Source: Engraulis encrasicolus
Lineage: Eukaryota; Chordata; Actinopteri; Clupeiformes; Engraulidae
Assembly (NCBI RefSeq): GCF_034702125.1
Contig: NC_085878.1
Span: forward strand, 16,235,240 to 16,299,239
Direction: 5' to 3'
Length of the DNA: 64,000 nt
The number at the start of each line of letters is the position of its first letter. The stretch's first letter is position 1. The position numbers were made by a program, and so were the translations under genes. Below are positions 1-11,913 of the stretch, piece after piece. The notes under the pieces were generated by a model. It did no database searches and was not told where the DNA came from. It saw only the letters and a program-made list of their open reading frames with translations.

Positions 1-830
1 CTGTTGTTTACTTGCACCTCAGGTGTCGCTGTAATATTGTTCCCCTCGGAAACAACGGAAGTGAATGCAGTTCCGCCTGTGACACGACATTATTGTTTTA
101 TCGAGATCTCCAATTAATTATACCGTTATCTCGGGATAACGAAGTGAATTAAAAAAGATGATACTGAGGCCGCTATCGGCTTCCGTATGCTGCACTACTT
201 AAGACTGGATAAAGGCTATACATCTAACAAGAAAGGGTACCCACCAAGGGTATTGAGAATTGGTAGACATTGCAAAAATATTCCTAAGGTGCACCATCTA
301 ATTAGGGTTGTGTGTGGTGTAGTGTTGGTGAGATCTCCCACAAGTCACCAGGCAGGCAGACAGATGTTTTTATTCTTTTTTTTTGGGGGGGGGGTGACAA
401 AAGGCCGTAAGCATTGCCCTCTGAAAAGATGTGCACGTTGGCCCTCGTATTTAGATTGCATCTCATTACCGAGATGGTGTACATTGAGCTGCATTCTGAT
501 GTAAATCTTGAAGGAATGTACATGGGTATGGTAAATTGGACTTCCAGAAAGCCCATACTGCACAACATCCTGTTAAAATCCTGGTGGTGGCGATGTGCCA
601 TGTATTCATTTTTTTCATCCTTTTCTTTTATAGACACCAGACACATTTTTACAGAAGTGAGATGTAGGCCTAGTAATATTCCAGTTGACTCCCTTGATTA
701 ACTTAGCTGGATCAGTGAACATGCATTTATACATCGAAGAAAAGCTCCAAAAGTTCATTTTTTTCCACTATTACTATTAACTTTAAGTCATACAAAAACA
801 CAAAACAATCCAATCTGAGGAGGAAAACAA
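1..830. other. Intergenic DNA downstream of cox4i1
   Basis: No gene recognised. Short open frames on both strands here have no recognisable domain and no splice context. There is a short G-run near 385-393 and AT-rich sequence near the 3' end of cox4i1. Confidence 0.4.
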
Positions 831-836
831 TGGAAT

Positions 837-842
837 TTTATT
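837..842 (-). terminator. cox4i1: cox4i1 poly(A) signal
   Basis: AATAAA on the minus strand about 155 bp after the TAA stop, followed by AT-rich sequence. It would give a short 3'UTR, typical of this gene. Confidence 0.6.
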
Positions 843-997
843 TCTTTACAATGTACAATAACCTTAAGAGGAAGGGGTCTTCCAAACGCATTGACTGAGG
901 TAAAGGTGGACAGTTGATAAATATACAGATACGGTTGTTGTTGTAAGTTGTAAGTAACATGAGTGTGCGACAGGTTGGTCAGGCGGCTTGGCTCGGT

Positions 998-3900
998 TTA
1001 CTTCTTCCACTCCTTGTTCTCGTAGTCCCATTTGTTGGAGAAGCCCTCCACGGGGTTGATCCTCATGTCCAACATCCTCTGCAGCTCCTTCTCCTTCCAC
1101 TCCTTCTCAAAGGTGAGGGGCACATCACCGTACACTGCATTGGAAACAAACAGGGTGGCATATACTTAGGGCTTTGCGCAATGCTCTGCTAGTACAGTAC
1201 ATTTGAATGGTGATTTACAGTGCCAGACTTTGTGGTTTCACCGAAAAGTCTGGCACGTGACCGAAGTGTGTACGGTGATATATAAACACCTGTGCCTACC
1301 CTGGCATGAACACTAATTCTGGGCACAGACAGTAGCAAGGTTTAAATTGAGTAGGTTGAGTTTGATTGGCACACTGGTTTTCATCTCTGTGCCAAATATG
1401 TTATTGCAAAGGAGAGGAGGCCTATGTAGGGGTACACTCATACAACAGGAGCCAATACAGAGATGGTGACAAGGGGTCATGTTGAGGACATGGCTTGGCT
1501 TATAAGCAGATGAACTATCACATTTGTTTTGTTTTTTTAATCATCAAGTAAACACCGTTCAGTTCTAACTGTGCAACTCATTTAGGTCTAGATTCAATGA
1601 ACACAATATTGTGGATAATCACAAAGTCAACTCCAGCTTTAGGAAATATTTTAACAACCATATTCACTCAATACCTTTAACCCATTCTTTTAACATGTTT
1701 AACTCTTGCCACAAAATGAGAGAGAGAGAGAGACTAGAGGTAGAACATTAGAGGTGACATGGCACTTTGCGACAGCACTGGGAAACGGCAGATATTTTGC
1801 AACACACTTCAACTATTGTCTTTGTATAGTGTGTTGGACATTTTCACATTATTAAGCCATTTTTGACAGCAGTGAGCATCCTTTCATTTAAATTCCTCAG
1901 GTCGACCTCCCAAAAATGGCTGCCACGGGAAGCCGTGAAAAGGGGAGCGGGGTCATCTCTAGTCTAATGTTCTACCTCTATGGAGAGACCGTTCTTTATG
2001 GCATTAGGCTAGATTTCGACTGCAGGGCTTAACGCTCAATTCAGATTTTTCTACCAAGGTCGTTCATATTTCCAATTAAATGCATCTTCTGGGTGATTTC
2101 CAACATTAACTTAAACGCCCCAAAAAGTGTCCAACATGCACATTACAGAAACACAATAACATGACACAGAGTGTGAGGAAGATGTTTCAGGAAATAACCT
2201 ACATTGAGTACCTGGTGATTTTAAAGTTGCTGTAGTACTTGTACCATCTATAGGTCATACTGGAGCCAGGATGTTTAACTTATTTGTTTTAGGGAGTAGA
2301 TTGAGAAGGACATGGGCAAGGTTTTTAGCCATTGCATTTTGAAGGGCAGTTACAAAGCCAATGTATGTTTGCTACCATTGAGGCATTATTTGTCAACACA
2401 CTCGGGGTTAAGCTGTGATAATCACACATTTAGTTCAGGGTCATTCCACGCCAAATCAACAAGTGCCCGCGCACTTAGGTCTCAAAAAATTCTGAAAATA
2501 TTACCAAGTGTACCCATGGTACTTAACACATTCACTACCAAGTCACGTACAAATACGTTTTGCCTCCCATGCGTTGGCTCCCAAACCGTATAATTACGCT
2601 TTTACTTTTTTTTATTGGATTCTGAATCTACACATTCTAATTCACATTCGGTGTGATTTTCGTAATAATGTGATGAACAGAACTGACATAGATCATGAAA
2701 ACACCTACAAAGTCAAAACTCCTACAAAGTCAGGATCTGGATATTTCATCATCTGTGCATTTTATTACACACAGTATTTGAGTTTTATTAATAGCGAATC
2801 AAACCGTCTCTGACCACTTCCTGATCACGTCACGTCACGTCTCCATTTACTTCCTAGACCATCAAAACAAAACATGTCCTGTCAGCACAGCCCTTGCTAG
2901 CTAGCCTGTTCCTAAACATATGATGGAAGGATAAGGAGTTGTGCTGCCATCAGGATAGGTGTAAAATGGAAGGTTGTAATGAAAAACAGCATGCAACACA
3001 GCAGGAACTAACCTTCTTTTGGGTGAGTACTTTGGCACGTCTACTTTTATCTACAGAACGAAAACTGCCAGTCAAGTGACATTAGCTAGCTAGCATTTCA
3101 GATGCTCTGAACTGCCTGACCAGGTGATTTTTGCATCAAAGTAGTTTACTTGGAAGGTACTGGAGTTGTTCTTTGGGCAAGAAAATGCATTTAGACCCGC
3201 AATTTAAACTCGGAGAGTCAGAGCGCACCCCTGACAAAAAAAGGCTTTATCTCAGTTCGAATGTTCAAAATCGCTATTTTTACCTAAACCAGTGCGTGCT
3301 TAAAGTGAAATAACTTCGGAATGAAACAAGCTAGAAACAAACCGTAAAAATATACAGACAGCTGAGTCTTTGGGCTTTCAAACAAGCCCTGACATGTGTC
3401 TGTGGGTTGAAGACAAAATATTCGGTGGGTTTTCAAAAAATGACATAAAATGATGAAATTGTCTGGGAGTCTACGGTTGAATTCCAAAAAACGGCTGGTA
3501 TTGAATGTGTTAAGAGAAACACTGTAAATGTATTTGGATGTAAGATGTATACTCTCCGTGTTACAGCCAATTTTACTGGGGGAGGGGGGTGCCCATTTTG
3601 TTCACACTCTTTTTTTTGTCAAAGTTCACAAGCCCCTAGCTCAATAACTAAACCATGTAGGAAGCTCAAATTTGGCATGCTGGTACATAGATAGGAATAG
3701 TTTGTTGCTAAACTGACAGTTTTGGTCTGTATGATCCTGCATTGTCATAGCATTCCCTCAAAGACAATACAAATTGTACTGGAGTTTTTGGCTGTGCTCT
3801 GTTTAGGCCTTCAGAAGACATATTTGTGCCCAACATAGCCTCATTATTTTTTTCCCTTGTAGATACAAGTAGAAACACTCCCACAAAAATCTATAAATAG

Positions 3901-6671
3901 AAAGGAAACCCCATCAGTGTTTGACCAGAAGACCTCACAAGTCTGACAAATCATTTTGGGTGTCATTTTCAGAGCACCAGAACACCTTGTGGGATTGTCC
4001 AAAGATTTTTATTTTATTTTTTTCTTCATTCTCCAAGAAGTCTTCTTTTTAAAAATGCCAATGAGACTTGTCTTATGTTAGCCTGATAAACCAGACTAAA
4101 TGTGGATGTCTAATTTAGTCTGGCCTCGATGCATAATAAATTCCGAAGATTGTTGATGAGAACAACCTTCCCTCAAAACCCTGCCCGCTTTGATTCAAAA
4201 CACATCTTTGCGTTGTAATTGGTTTGCCAGATTCATGGCATTCTGGCTTCATTGAATCATTATGCGAGGCCAGACCCACCCGTAGACAAAACATTTTGCT
4301 GTATAGTGGGTGGCGCTGGTTCTCCAGGCTAGTCTTATGTGATGTTTTCGTTTTTAATTTCCACCCTGAACATGGGCAAAATGCAAAAAGAGAGCAACAT
4401 GTTTTCTATAACATTTAATGTAAAGACTAAATAATCAAATGCAAATTTTGCCCAGACATGATCACCCGAGAGTCCTTGTGCAGGGGTGCAGGTATCCCTT
4501 TCAATTTCAATGATTTCAGGAGCGTTCAATGTGGGAGCAGGTTCGCACACCAAAAGAGACAGTAGGTCAGGCACAAAGAGTCATATTGTTACTTTTTTTG
4601 ACCAGCAGATGGCAGCGGAAGAAACGCATTAAAAACATATTGCTCTCAATGTGCATGGTGCCCATGTTCAGGTTGGAAATTAAATAAGAAAACATCACAT
4701 AAGACAAGTCTCATTGGCATTTTTAAAAAGAAGAATTCATGGAGAATGAAGAAAAAAATAAAATAAAAATCTGTGGACAATCCCACAAGGGGTTCTGGAG
4801 CTCTGAAAATGACACCCAAAATGATTTGTCAGACTTGTGAGGTCTTCTTTTCAAACACTGATGGGGTTTCCTTTCTATTTATAGATTTTTATGAGAGTGT
4901 TCCTACTTGTCTCTACAAGGGAAAAAAATCAAGAGGCTATGTTGGGCACAAATATGTCTTCTGAAGGCCTAAACAGAGCACAGCCAAAAACTCCAGTACA
5001 ATTTGTATCATCTTTGAGGGAATGCTATGACAATGCAGGATCATACAGACCAAAACTGACAGTTTAGCAACAAACTATTCCTATCTATGAACCAGCATGC
5101 CAAAAATGAGCTTCCTACATGGTTTAGTTATTGAGCTAGGGGCTTGTGAACTTTGACAAAAAAAAGAGTGTGAACAAAATGGGCACCCCCCTCCCCCAGT
5201 AAAATTGGCTGTAACACGGAGAGTATACATCTTACATTCAAATAAATGTACAGTGTTTCTCTTAAGTACCATGGGTACACTTGGTAATATTTTCAGAATC
5301 TTTTGAGACCTAAGTGTGCGGGCACTTGTTGATTTGGCGTGGAATGACCCTTCAGTGTTTTTTCTGCTCAATTAATGACACGCAAGTCGTGTGAATTTGA
5401 CCTGGCCGTTCAGACTGAATTACTGGATTACATATTCAAACAGCCTTGCTTGTATTTAAAATGAAAAATAAAACAAGCACCCCCCCCCCCCTCGCCAAAG
5501 TTGCAATGGACAAGGCTGCCATAAAAATAAAGACAACTATGACAGCTTCACTCCTAAAAGGGTAACCTAGTTCAAGCATTACACTGGTGCTCCGAAGTTC
5601 ATTAACCTTTGGAGTTGACCTCATTTTCAAGCATATTTCTGGTGGCCACAAATCTGATATGCATCCAATTGTGGACACGAAACAGGTTCTGAAGAACTCA
5701 GCGCCTCTTCAGCTACTGTGCTTGTGAAAGTTACCGGTAATAAAAATATCCCTTCTCTTTCATGTGAACACATACAACTCAGAAGCATGGCCAACAGAGT
5801 GGGATATGCCTTACAATTGATCTTGCAGTGTTCAACAACATGTATAACTTAAAACTCACGACGAACACCCGGCCACAGTGTATAAATGCTGCATCTAGTG
5901 TAAATGCAGAGTATATTTACCAGAATGACAACCAAGCCAAACTGTATTATTAAAGGACCTGTGTAATGTAGTACTGTAGTGTAGTAGTGGAGTCTTTTCA
6001 ACGGCCATTACAGCATTCCACTGGTGGAACAGAACCAAACACATTATGAGGTTAAGGGGATCTGATGACGTACCAAACTTCCTCTGCCAAAGCACAATGA
6101 GTCCTGTGAAGCCACAGAAGAACAGCATCCCAGCTATTACAGACTTCCACTCTCCTGAGCCCTGGTGCATCTCAGCATAGCTCTTGCAGAAGCTGATGCG
6201 GTACACTGAAAAAAACAAACAAAAACAATTTGCTTACTTTTTGACAGGCCATATGGTTGTGGAACATTATTCTTTGCCCATAATGCATACACATAAATGA
6301 CAGCTGATGAATACATACGTGCAATTTTCTCCTCATTGGACAGTGATGCCCAGGAGCCCTTCTCCTTCTCTTTCAGAGACTGCTGGTCAGCACTCAGCTC
6401 CTGCACAAACCGGATGTCTGGAAGTGGGTTTTCCGTGCGGTCAAAATATGCAGGGAGTGTGTAAGGTTCCAGCTTTGCAACCCCTAGAAAAGAAACGTAG
6501 ATTCATGGTTATACAGTGACACTATTAGCACGAATCATGAACATAGATGAATAAATGCAATTGGAGTGTTCATAAATTAATTTAGCATAACTTACCATGT
6601 CCACCTCGTAGACAGACTGAGGTGGAGATGGCCCTTTTACCAAGGGCACTGAGGGCTCTTGTTGCCAGCAT
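998..6671 (-). CDS. cox4i1: Cytochrome c oxidase subunit 4 isoform 1
   Basis: Nuclear-encoded subunit IV of mitochondrial complex IV, a regulatory subunit of the inner-membrane cytochrome c oxidase. Coding exons on the minus strand are 6671-6596, 6483-6319, 6205-6074 and 1134-998; they join in frame to 169 codons plus TAA, the usual vertebrate length. The N-terminus ([14 protein letters not shown]...) is an Arg/Lys-rich mitochondrial presequence. Exon 2 carries the matrix domain, with the [20 protein letters not shown] stretch. Exon 3 holds the single transmembrane helix ([17 protein letters not shown]). The last exon ends in [10 protein letters not shown], the family's C-terminus. All junctions have GT donors and AG acceptors. 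The long last intron (1135-6073) carries a 2.9-kb foldback transposon. The COX4I1 rather than COX4I2 assignment rests on sequence resemblance and on the head-to-head emc8 neighbour. Confidence 0.95.
1735..1980. mobile_element. Short TIR element (MITE) in cox4i1 last intron
   Basis: 16-bp terminal inverted repeats: TAGAGGTAGAACATTA at the left and its exact reverse complement at the right. The 246-bp body has no ORF. The terminal TA could be a Tc1/mariner-type TA target site, but the family is not recognised. Confidence 0.5.
2527..3509. mobile_element. TTAA-targeting element (piggyBac-like?), 983 bp
   Basis: Lies in the left foldback arm, flanked by TTAA on both sides (2523-2526, 3510-3513). 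The right arm has a single TTAA at the corresponding place, so this is a clean insertion. Terminal inverted repeats begin CACATTCAMTACCA. No transposase is visible. TTAA targeting suits piggyBac or Kolobok; the termini do not decide between them. Confidence 0.75.
4079..4331. mobile_element. MITE with 9-bp TSD, TAGCCTG termini
   Basis: 253 bp, TAGCCTG...CAGGCTA ends, flanked by GTCTTATGT at 4070-4078 and 4332-4340. The opposite foldback arm has GTCTTATGT once, which is the empty site. A 9-bp duplication suggests a Mutator-like element, by inference only. A second member with matching ends lies at 36639-36753. Confidence 0.75.
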
Positions 6672-7460
6672 TCTGTAAACACAACACAGTCACTGTTTAA
6701 CAGCATCATATCAAAGTAATACACCCTAATCGTCTTGAAACGTAGCATTAAAAAAGGTGTGCATAAAAAAATGCCCATATCCATCGTTGTCAGCAGAACG
6801 CTGTCAAATGATGGCAAACAAAGCGCTAAACAGTTGCTGTGTATGATATGTTGGGAGTTGTTTGACATAGTAAACAACAGTATTTTAGCTCATTGGAGGT
6901 AAAAGCTTTTTCCACCACGGTTGACTGGAAAAGGGTCCCATTCGGGTAAGATGAAGAAATACATACATTAAGTTAAAGTCAGGTTATGGCAGCACATAGT
7001 TAGCTCACCGGTATAACGCTAGGGTGGTTAGCAAGCTAGCTAGCAGGATGGAAACGACACAAGGTCATTTCAGGATTAGGAGATTCATTGGCTGGCCAGC
7101 AAGTTTTTGTATTACACTAATATAACACCGTACAGCTCTGTATGACTTGCGGTTACGACTACGATTCTTTATATCATAAATTCACACATCACATTCCACA
7201 AAACTGCGCGTTTTTCAATATAGCATTCGGCATCATAGCATGCCTTTCTATGTAGGTTACTGCTAGCTAGCTTCTCCACATAAAGCGTCACTAGCGCTGG
7301 CGTTACCCAATGTCATTTTCTCATTGTTGACGAAATACTTATTTTGCTCTTCATTGTCTCTGGGATTACACGGCGTATACACAAAGTCCTCTTTCGCTAT
7401 CATCCCCTAATAACAATAATTGTAAGGAGAGTTAGATTTTAAAGTCCCACATCAACATAC

Positions 7461-7500
7461 CTAATTTTTGCTCCCGGTTGCCTCGAACTGAAGACGTAAA
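7461..7500 (-). other. cox4i1: cox4i1 5' non-coding exon (donor end)
   Basis: On the minus strand a good donor (AG|GTATGT) occurs with the exon edge at 7461, about 800 bp upstream of the ATG exon. Vertebrate COX4I1 begins with a non-coding exon, so this is the likely first exon. Its upstream limit is not visible and 7500 is nominal. Confidence 0.5.
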
Positions 7501-8185
7501 GGAAGTGGCCAACGGAGTATGCTAAGCGCACGCGCAGCTGCGCACTACGGATTGGCTGTTGACGTGCAAAGTTGAAAGGTTAAATTTTAACGTGTCCTTA
7601 TGGTGTTACTAAAACATTATGACACGTTTCTGTATATATTGTAAGTCTTTACTAGCGTTGAAGAAAAATAAATTATCGGGTAGGTGCTGATATTTTGTTA
7701 TATCTGAAACTGTCGCTTATCAGTAGCCATTATGGCTCACGCAGAAGTCGCGTGATTCAATTCACTTGCATTTGCGTCTGACGCCTGCACAAGCCTTTTC
7801 GCTGCACCAAAATGGTTGTCTTTGCATGGTATGTGTCTTTTGTACCAAAATGCTTTGCGGTAACTCGCCGATGATCCGCTTGGATCCAACAGTGTGGCAT
7901 GTAATGCTAGTGGGAAGTTTGAGAAATCCTTTTCTTTTGCGTCTGGAAGTTTTCGCTTGGATGACTGTAAATTGCGATTGAATTGGCAAGGGAAACCGTG
8001 GACATCTGGCTCAATATAAATTGGCAGGTCAGGTTAATAAACGCGACACTGCTATGATATTCATCAGTTAGCTAGCTAAAGGCTTAGCCTAGCTTGATAG
8101 AAACCTGTAGTATTTCGCCTTGAATCGTTTTCAATAGTTACCAAGACAAGTGCTGCTACTGTGGATCCACTCATTCGGCTTGAAA
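7461..8185. promoter_or_regulatory. Bidirectional promoter region cox4i1/emc8
   Basis: cox4i1 (minus) and emc8 (plus) diverge from this interval of about 0.7 kb. A GGAAG ETS/GABP-type core lies at 7501-7505, next to the presumed cox4i1 start, within a GC-rich patch (7500-7560) that stands out from AT-rich surroundings. ETS-factor control of COX4 promoters is established in mammals; its use here is inference. The transcription start sites are not determined. Confidence 0.5.
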
Positions 8186-10754
8186 ATGCCAATTAAATTG
8201 ACAACACAGGCGTACTGTAAAATGCTCCTACACGCCGCCAAATACCCCCACTGCTCCGTTAATGGACTTTTTGTAGCCGAAAAACAGAAGGAGAAGAAGA
8301 AAGATAGTCACAATGTTCCTGTCCTATGTGTGGATTGTGTACCTCTCTTCCATGGTACCCTCGCGCTAGCGCCGATGTTGGAAGTAGCGCTGACACTGGT
8401 AAGAAATGATTTTGTTTTGAAATTGGTTTCAGTCATTTGAGGGTGGATTTTACTCTTTTGAGAACTTGTTGAAAGTAGTGTCGTGCACGGTAATACACGA
8501 CCTGGATGGGTTACGCACACAGTTGTTGCTTTGTGCTGCATTCTGGTAGCCTCTATGTTTGTAAACAGTCGTTTATATTCTGTTTCTTTCCCTAAACGTT
8601 TCCTAACAGATTGACACATGGTGTAAAGAGAACAGATACGTGATAGCAGGATATTACCAGGCTAATGAACGCTCGAAAGATTCAAAGTAAGTCACACTGA
8701 GTGTGTTGTATTATACCACAAACGGATGCTTACGTTGTGTTTTATCAGTATAATTTGGTAAGGAAGCCTGTTGTATTGTCTGGCAGTGTAGTTTTAAATT
8801 CTAACCATACGTCTCTTTTTTTAACAGAGCAAACCAAGTGGCTGAAAAAGTAGTTGCAAGGATTTCTGAACACTTCAATGAAGCTGTAATGATTATCGTG
8901 AGTTCTTTACTTAACTGTATGCTAAGATGCATTTGTGTATCTCTTGCTACAGATATTAAGGCAAAGATGATTATAACACATGATGGGTGTGTGTGTGTTA
9001 TTTCGTGCAGGTTGACAACAGCCGTTTCACCATGGGATGCTTCGAACCTATTGTAAATATCTTTGACCATCATGAAAACAAGTGGAAATGCAGGGATCCA
9101 AATGTGTAAGTTTGTTTCCAACGCAAATGGCCTCTGCAAAGTACTTCCTTATGGTGCACTACCAGAGATGACGAAATACGTATTGAGAGATGAGGGTATT
9201 TCTCAACACATCTCGGTGCGCTTCCTTTCCTAACAACACTAACCTCCATCCTCCAATACTCCTCATCTGCATGTGATTAAAGAACTGGAGCATGCTGCAT
9301 TTTGGTCTTTCATTAGTGCAAACATAAGTGAATAAAATTTCACTGCCATTACATCTCACATACATACCCTGTGGACGATGTAGCATTGTTGAAGCGTTAG
9401 TCACTTGTGTTTGCACCAAACAAATAGTCAAGCTGCAGACAAGTGGTCAAGCCTTAGTGTGCTTTATTCTCACTTATGTTTGCACCAAATTGGTAAAATA
9501 CGGATGAAAGAACAACCTGTAGCATGCTCTGGTCTTCCCTTCACATGCAACTGGGAATTGTTGGAGGATGGAGATTAGTGTGCTTCAGACCTTTCCTTCA
9601 CAATTCCTGTCCTGCTGTGACACACCAGCCAGTTGATGGATGTGTACAGGCCATATTCCAGACAAATGCAACATGTTTCCTGCAACAGAAAAGGAATGCG
9701 CTATACAGCCTGTAATGATAACAAGCCATGAGCCTATGGCAGCTGAGAGAGAATCCACGTACCAATGAAACATGGTCACAATTGGATAATTGGCGGAACA
9801 CACCTACCATTGAAACAAACATACCCGGTCTGTTGCAGAATGATTTGCTATGTTGCAGTCAAACAAGTTGTTCAATCAGGAAACCGTAGAAGACCCATGC
9901 ACCGGCTAAACATGGCCATACACTCTCCTTGTTACATCTCCCAGCTGCTCTTTGTTTACTCTACATATTACATTTAGGCTGTTTATCCTGAATTAGAGAA
10001 TAAAAGTGTCTGGTTAGTGCAATATAGTGCACATTGAGAGAATGCAACAGCGTTAATACTTGGCTGTCGATTAACAAAGGGAGCACAATCTCCATTTAAA
10101 GTGCAACAGTGCCAGATTACATAGTGCTTTAAGTGCAGAAGGCCCGAGTATGTGGGGAGCCTATGGCATTTCTAATCTTCACAGGTAGCCAAATTACCAG
10201 AGACTGTATTATGAAACATTGAGTAGCCATGCCTTTTCCCCCTTAACATGTTCTTGAGTCATTGTAGAGATGATATATGATCCAGTAATTCAGCCTTGTT
10301 GACTATACCATCACCCGTCTTATGGCTGTGTTGTGTTTTCACAACAGTTTAAGTTAAGATGTGACTGTGCCATTGGTCTTGCAGAGATTCTCTTGTAGAT
10401 AACCTGCCGTCATGTCTCTTGTGTGCTCATATAACTGTTGGTTGAGATGCAACTTGAGTGACATTTGAGTCCTTGCAAAGATATTGTGACCTATATCAAT
10501 TATGCTCTGCTGAGACCACACCACCGGCTTGTCTTATCTGTGGTATTACAGCTAAGTTGATTGAGATGTGACTGGGTGTGATTTGTCTGGGCAGAGACTC
10601 GTATGAGGACTGGGAGGAGGCCCAGAGGATAACCTCCACGCTGCTGGAGAGCCGGGCATATGAGAGCCTCATCGACTTCGACAACCACCTGGACGACCTC
10701 AGGAACGACTGGACTAACCCTGAAGTCAACAAGTCCGTCCTGCATCTCTGCTAA
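8186..10754 (+). CDS. emc8: ER membrane protein complex subunit 8
   Basis: EMC8 (formerly COX4NB/NOC4, 'COX4 neighbour') is a cytosolic-side subunit of the EMC, which inserts tail-anchored and multipass proteins into the ER membrane. Exons 8186-8398, 8610-8686, 8828-8897, 9011-9105 and 10595-10754 join in frame to 204 codons plus TAA (human about 210). It has the MPN-like fold of the UPF0172 family: [21 protein letters not shown], then [26 protein letters not shown]. The catalytic JAMM metalloprotease residues are absent, as is usual in EMC8/9. An in-frame ATG lies 12 codons upstream, but MPIKL matches the family start. Head-to-head with cox4i1, as in mammals. EMC9 is the alternative paralogue; synteny favours EMC8. 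Confidence 0.94.
9237..9581. repeat. Foldback repeat in emc8 intron 4
   Basis: Diverged inverted arms: the left arm (about 9237-9330, beginning CACTAACCTCCATCC) is reverse-complementary to the right arm (about 9470-9581, ending GGATGGAGATTAGTG). Both arms contain GCATGTGA/TCACATGC and the AACATAAGTGA motif. Probably an old foldback MITE; the family is not recognised. Confidence 0.5.
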
Positions 10755-11444
10755 AAAGAAATATATATGTATGCCTTTCCTCCTCAGTGACCTGCAAAGC
10801 CATCTATGCCAAAGGGGGCAATCCCTGGTGTACTGTGGGAAATGATTGACGTGTGGGCAGCTCTGTGGTCTGTACACGCACAGTAGAAGTGTTTGTTTTT
10901 TTCCCCTTCCTAAAATACGACTGACGTTGCAATCACAGTTAGTCACTGATAAGATGGGACTCCCCTTTTTTGTGGTAAAAAGAAATTACTGTTTCTGAGA
11001 AGATATATTTTCAGGTTGGGCTTGAATATGCACATTTCTAGGGGATAATGATGAGTTTTGTTTTTGTTTGTTTTTTTGTTAAAATGAAAGTATTTTCAGT
11101 TTCTGTATAATAATAAGATGAGGATGGACATAATGAACCATAGTAATTACTCAGTAAATTGTGCAACAAAGTTGTCAGATGTATTGAATTTAAATTAAAA
11201 CAGATTTACTTAACTTCTTAAGTCTTAATATATATGTTGTTTATAAGGTTCTCCTTGTTTATTTACCCGTAGTTATGACGTAGCCTGAACACCATGTCGA
11301 GGTTGTGACACCTTGATTTTTAATGTAATATCTTTGGCTAATCTGCAAATTTGAAATCTTTTATCACCGTTGAAACACAATAGCTGGCTTGAAGATCGCA
11401 GTTACATTTGTTTGTAAAAAAAAAAGGGATTTCAATGAATGTAA

Positions 11445-11450
11445 AATAAA
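11445..11450 (+). terminator. emc8: Candidate emc8 poly(A) signal
   Basis: AATAAA about 690 bp after the emc8 stop and before the gins2 promoter. No other canonical hexamer was noticed between the two genes. Confidence 0.4.
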
Positions 11451-11775
11451 ACCTTTTTGAGAGAAATGTTCCTGTGTGTACTTGTTTTGATGGAGAACAA
11501 CGTCTCTCAGTCTCTGGCCTAACAGACTGTATGGTGTATGGAAAGATACACAATCAGCATTTTGAGTTATTGGGACCTCAATCTGTTTTTTTGTCAAAAT
11601 TTGTCAGAGCCACTCCCTGAGAGTAAATAGAGTGGAGCCACTGAACGATGGGCAGAACCTTTCATTCTCTGCTGACTGGGATTTGCCAGAGCCTGGGATT
11701 TGCTCTGGGTGATTTGTGTGCTGAAGGCTCCATCTAGTTGTGGTTCCCTGAATTTGCTATATTTCTTTGCTTACA

Positions 11776-11824
11776 CGGAAGTTGGCGGAAGTGAGAACAT
11801 TACAAAGATGAATATTTCGCGGGA
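11776..11824 (+). promoter_or_regulatory. gins2: gins2 proximal promoter: ETS pair and E2F-like site
   Basis: Two CGGAAGT ETS cores lie 10 bp apart (11776-11782 and 11786-11792). The second overlaps TTGGCGGAA, and a TTTCGCGGGA E2F-type site lies at 11815-11824, about 90 bp before the ATG. GINS subunits are cell-cycle genes under E2F control in vertebrates, so the arrangement makes sense. Occupancy is inference. Confidence 0.5.
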
Positions 11825-11913
11825 GTTGTAGCTCTGCTCCCCAGTTAGTCTTACTTTACATTTTTCTACATCGTGGAATTGTAACATACACATTCAAACA
11901 ATCTCCATATCCA

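Larger units (their letters stand above)
2438..5350. mobile_element. Large foldback DNA transposon, 4-bp TSD
   Basis: Arms of about 720 bp each (left 2438-4405 once two later insertions are removed, right 4632-5350) are highly similar inverted copies starting GGGTCATTCCACGCCAAATC. TTCA flanks both ends (2434-2437 and 5351-5354), a 4-bp target duplication. Only about 230 bp separates the arms and there is no transposase ORF, so it is non-autonomous. The left arm was later hit by two other elements and the right arm preserves both empty sites. The family is not assigned. Confidence 0.8.
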
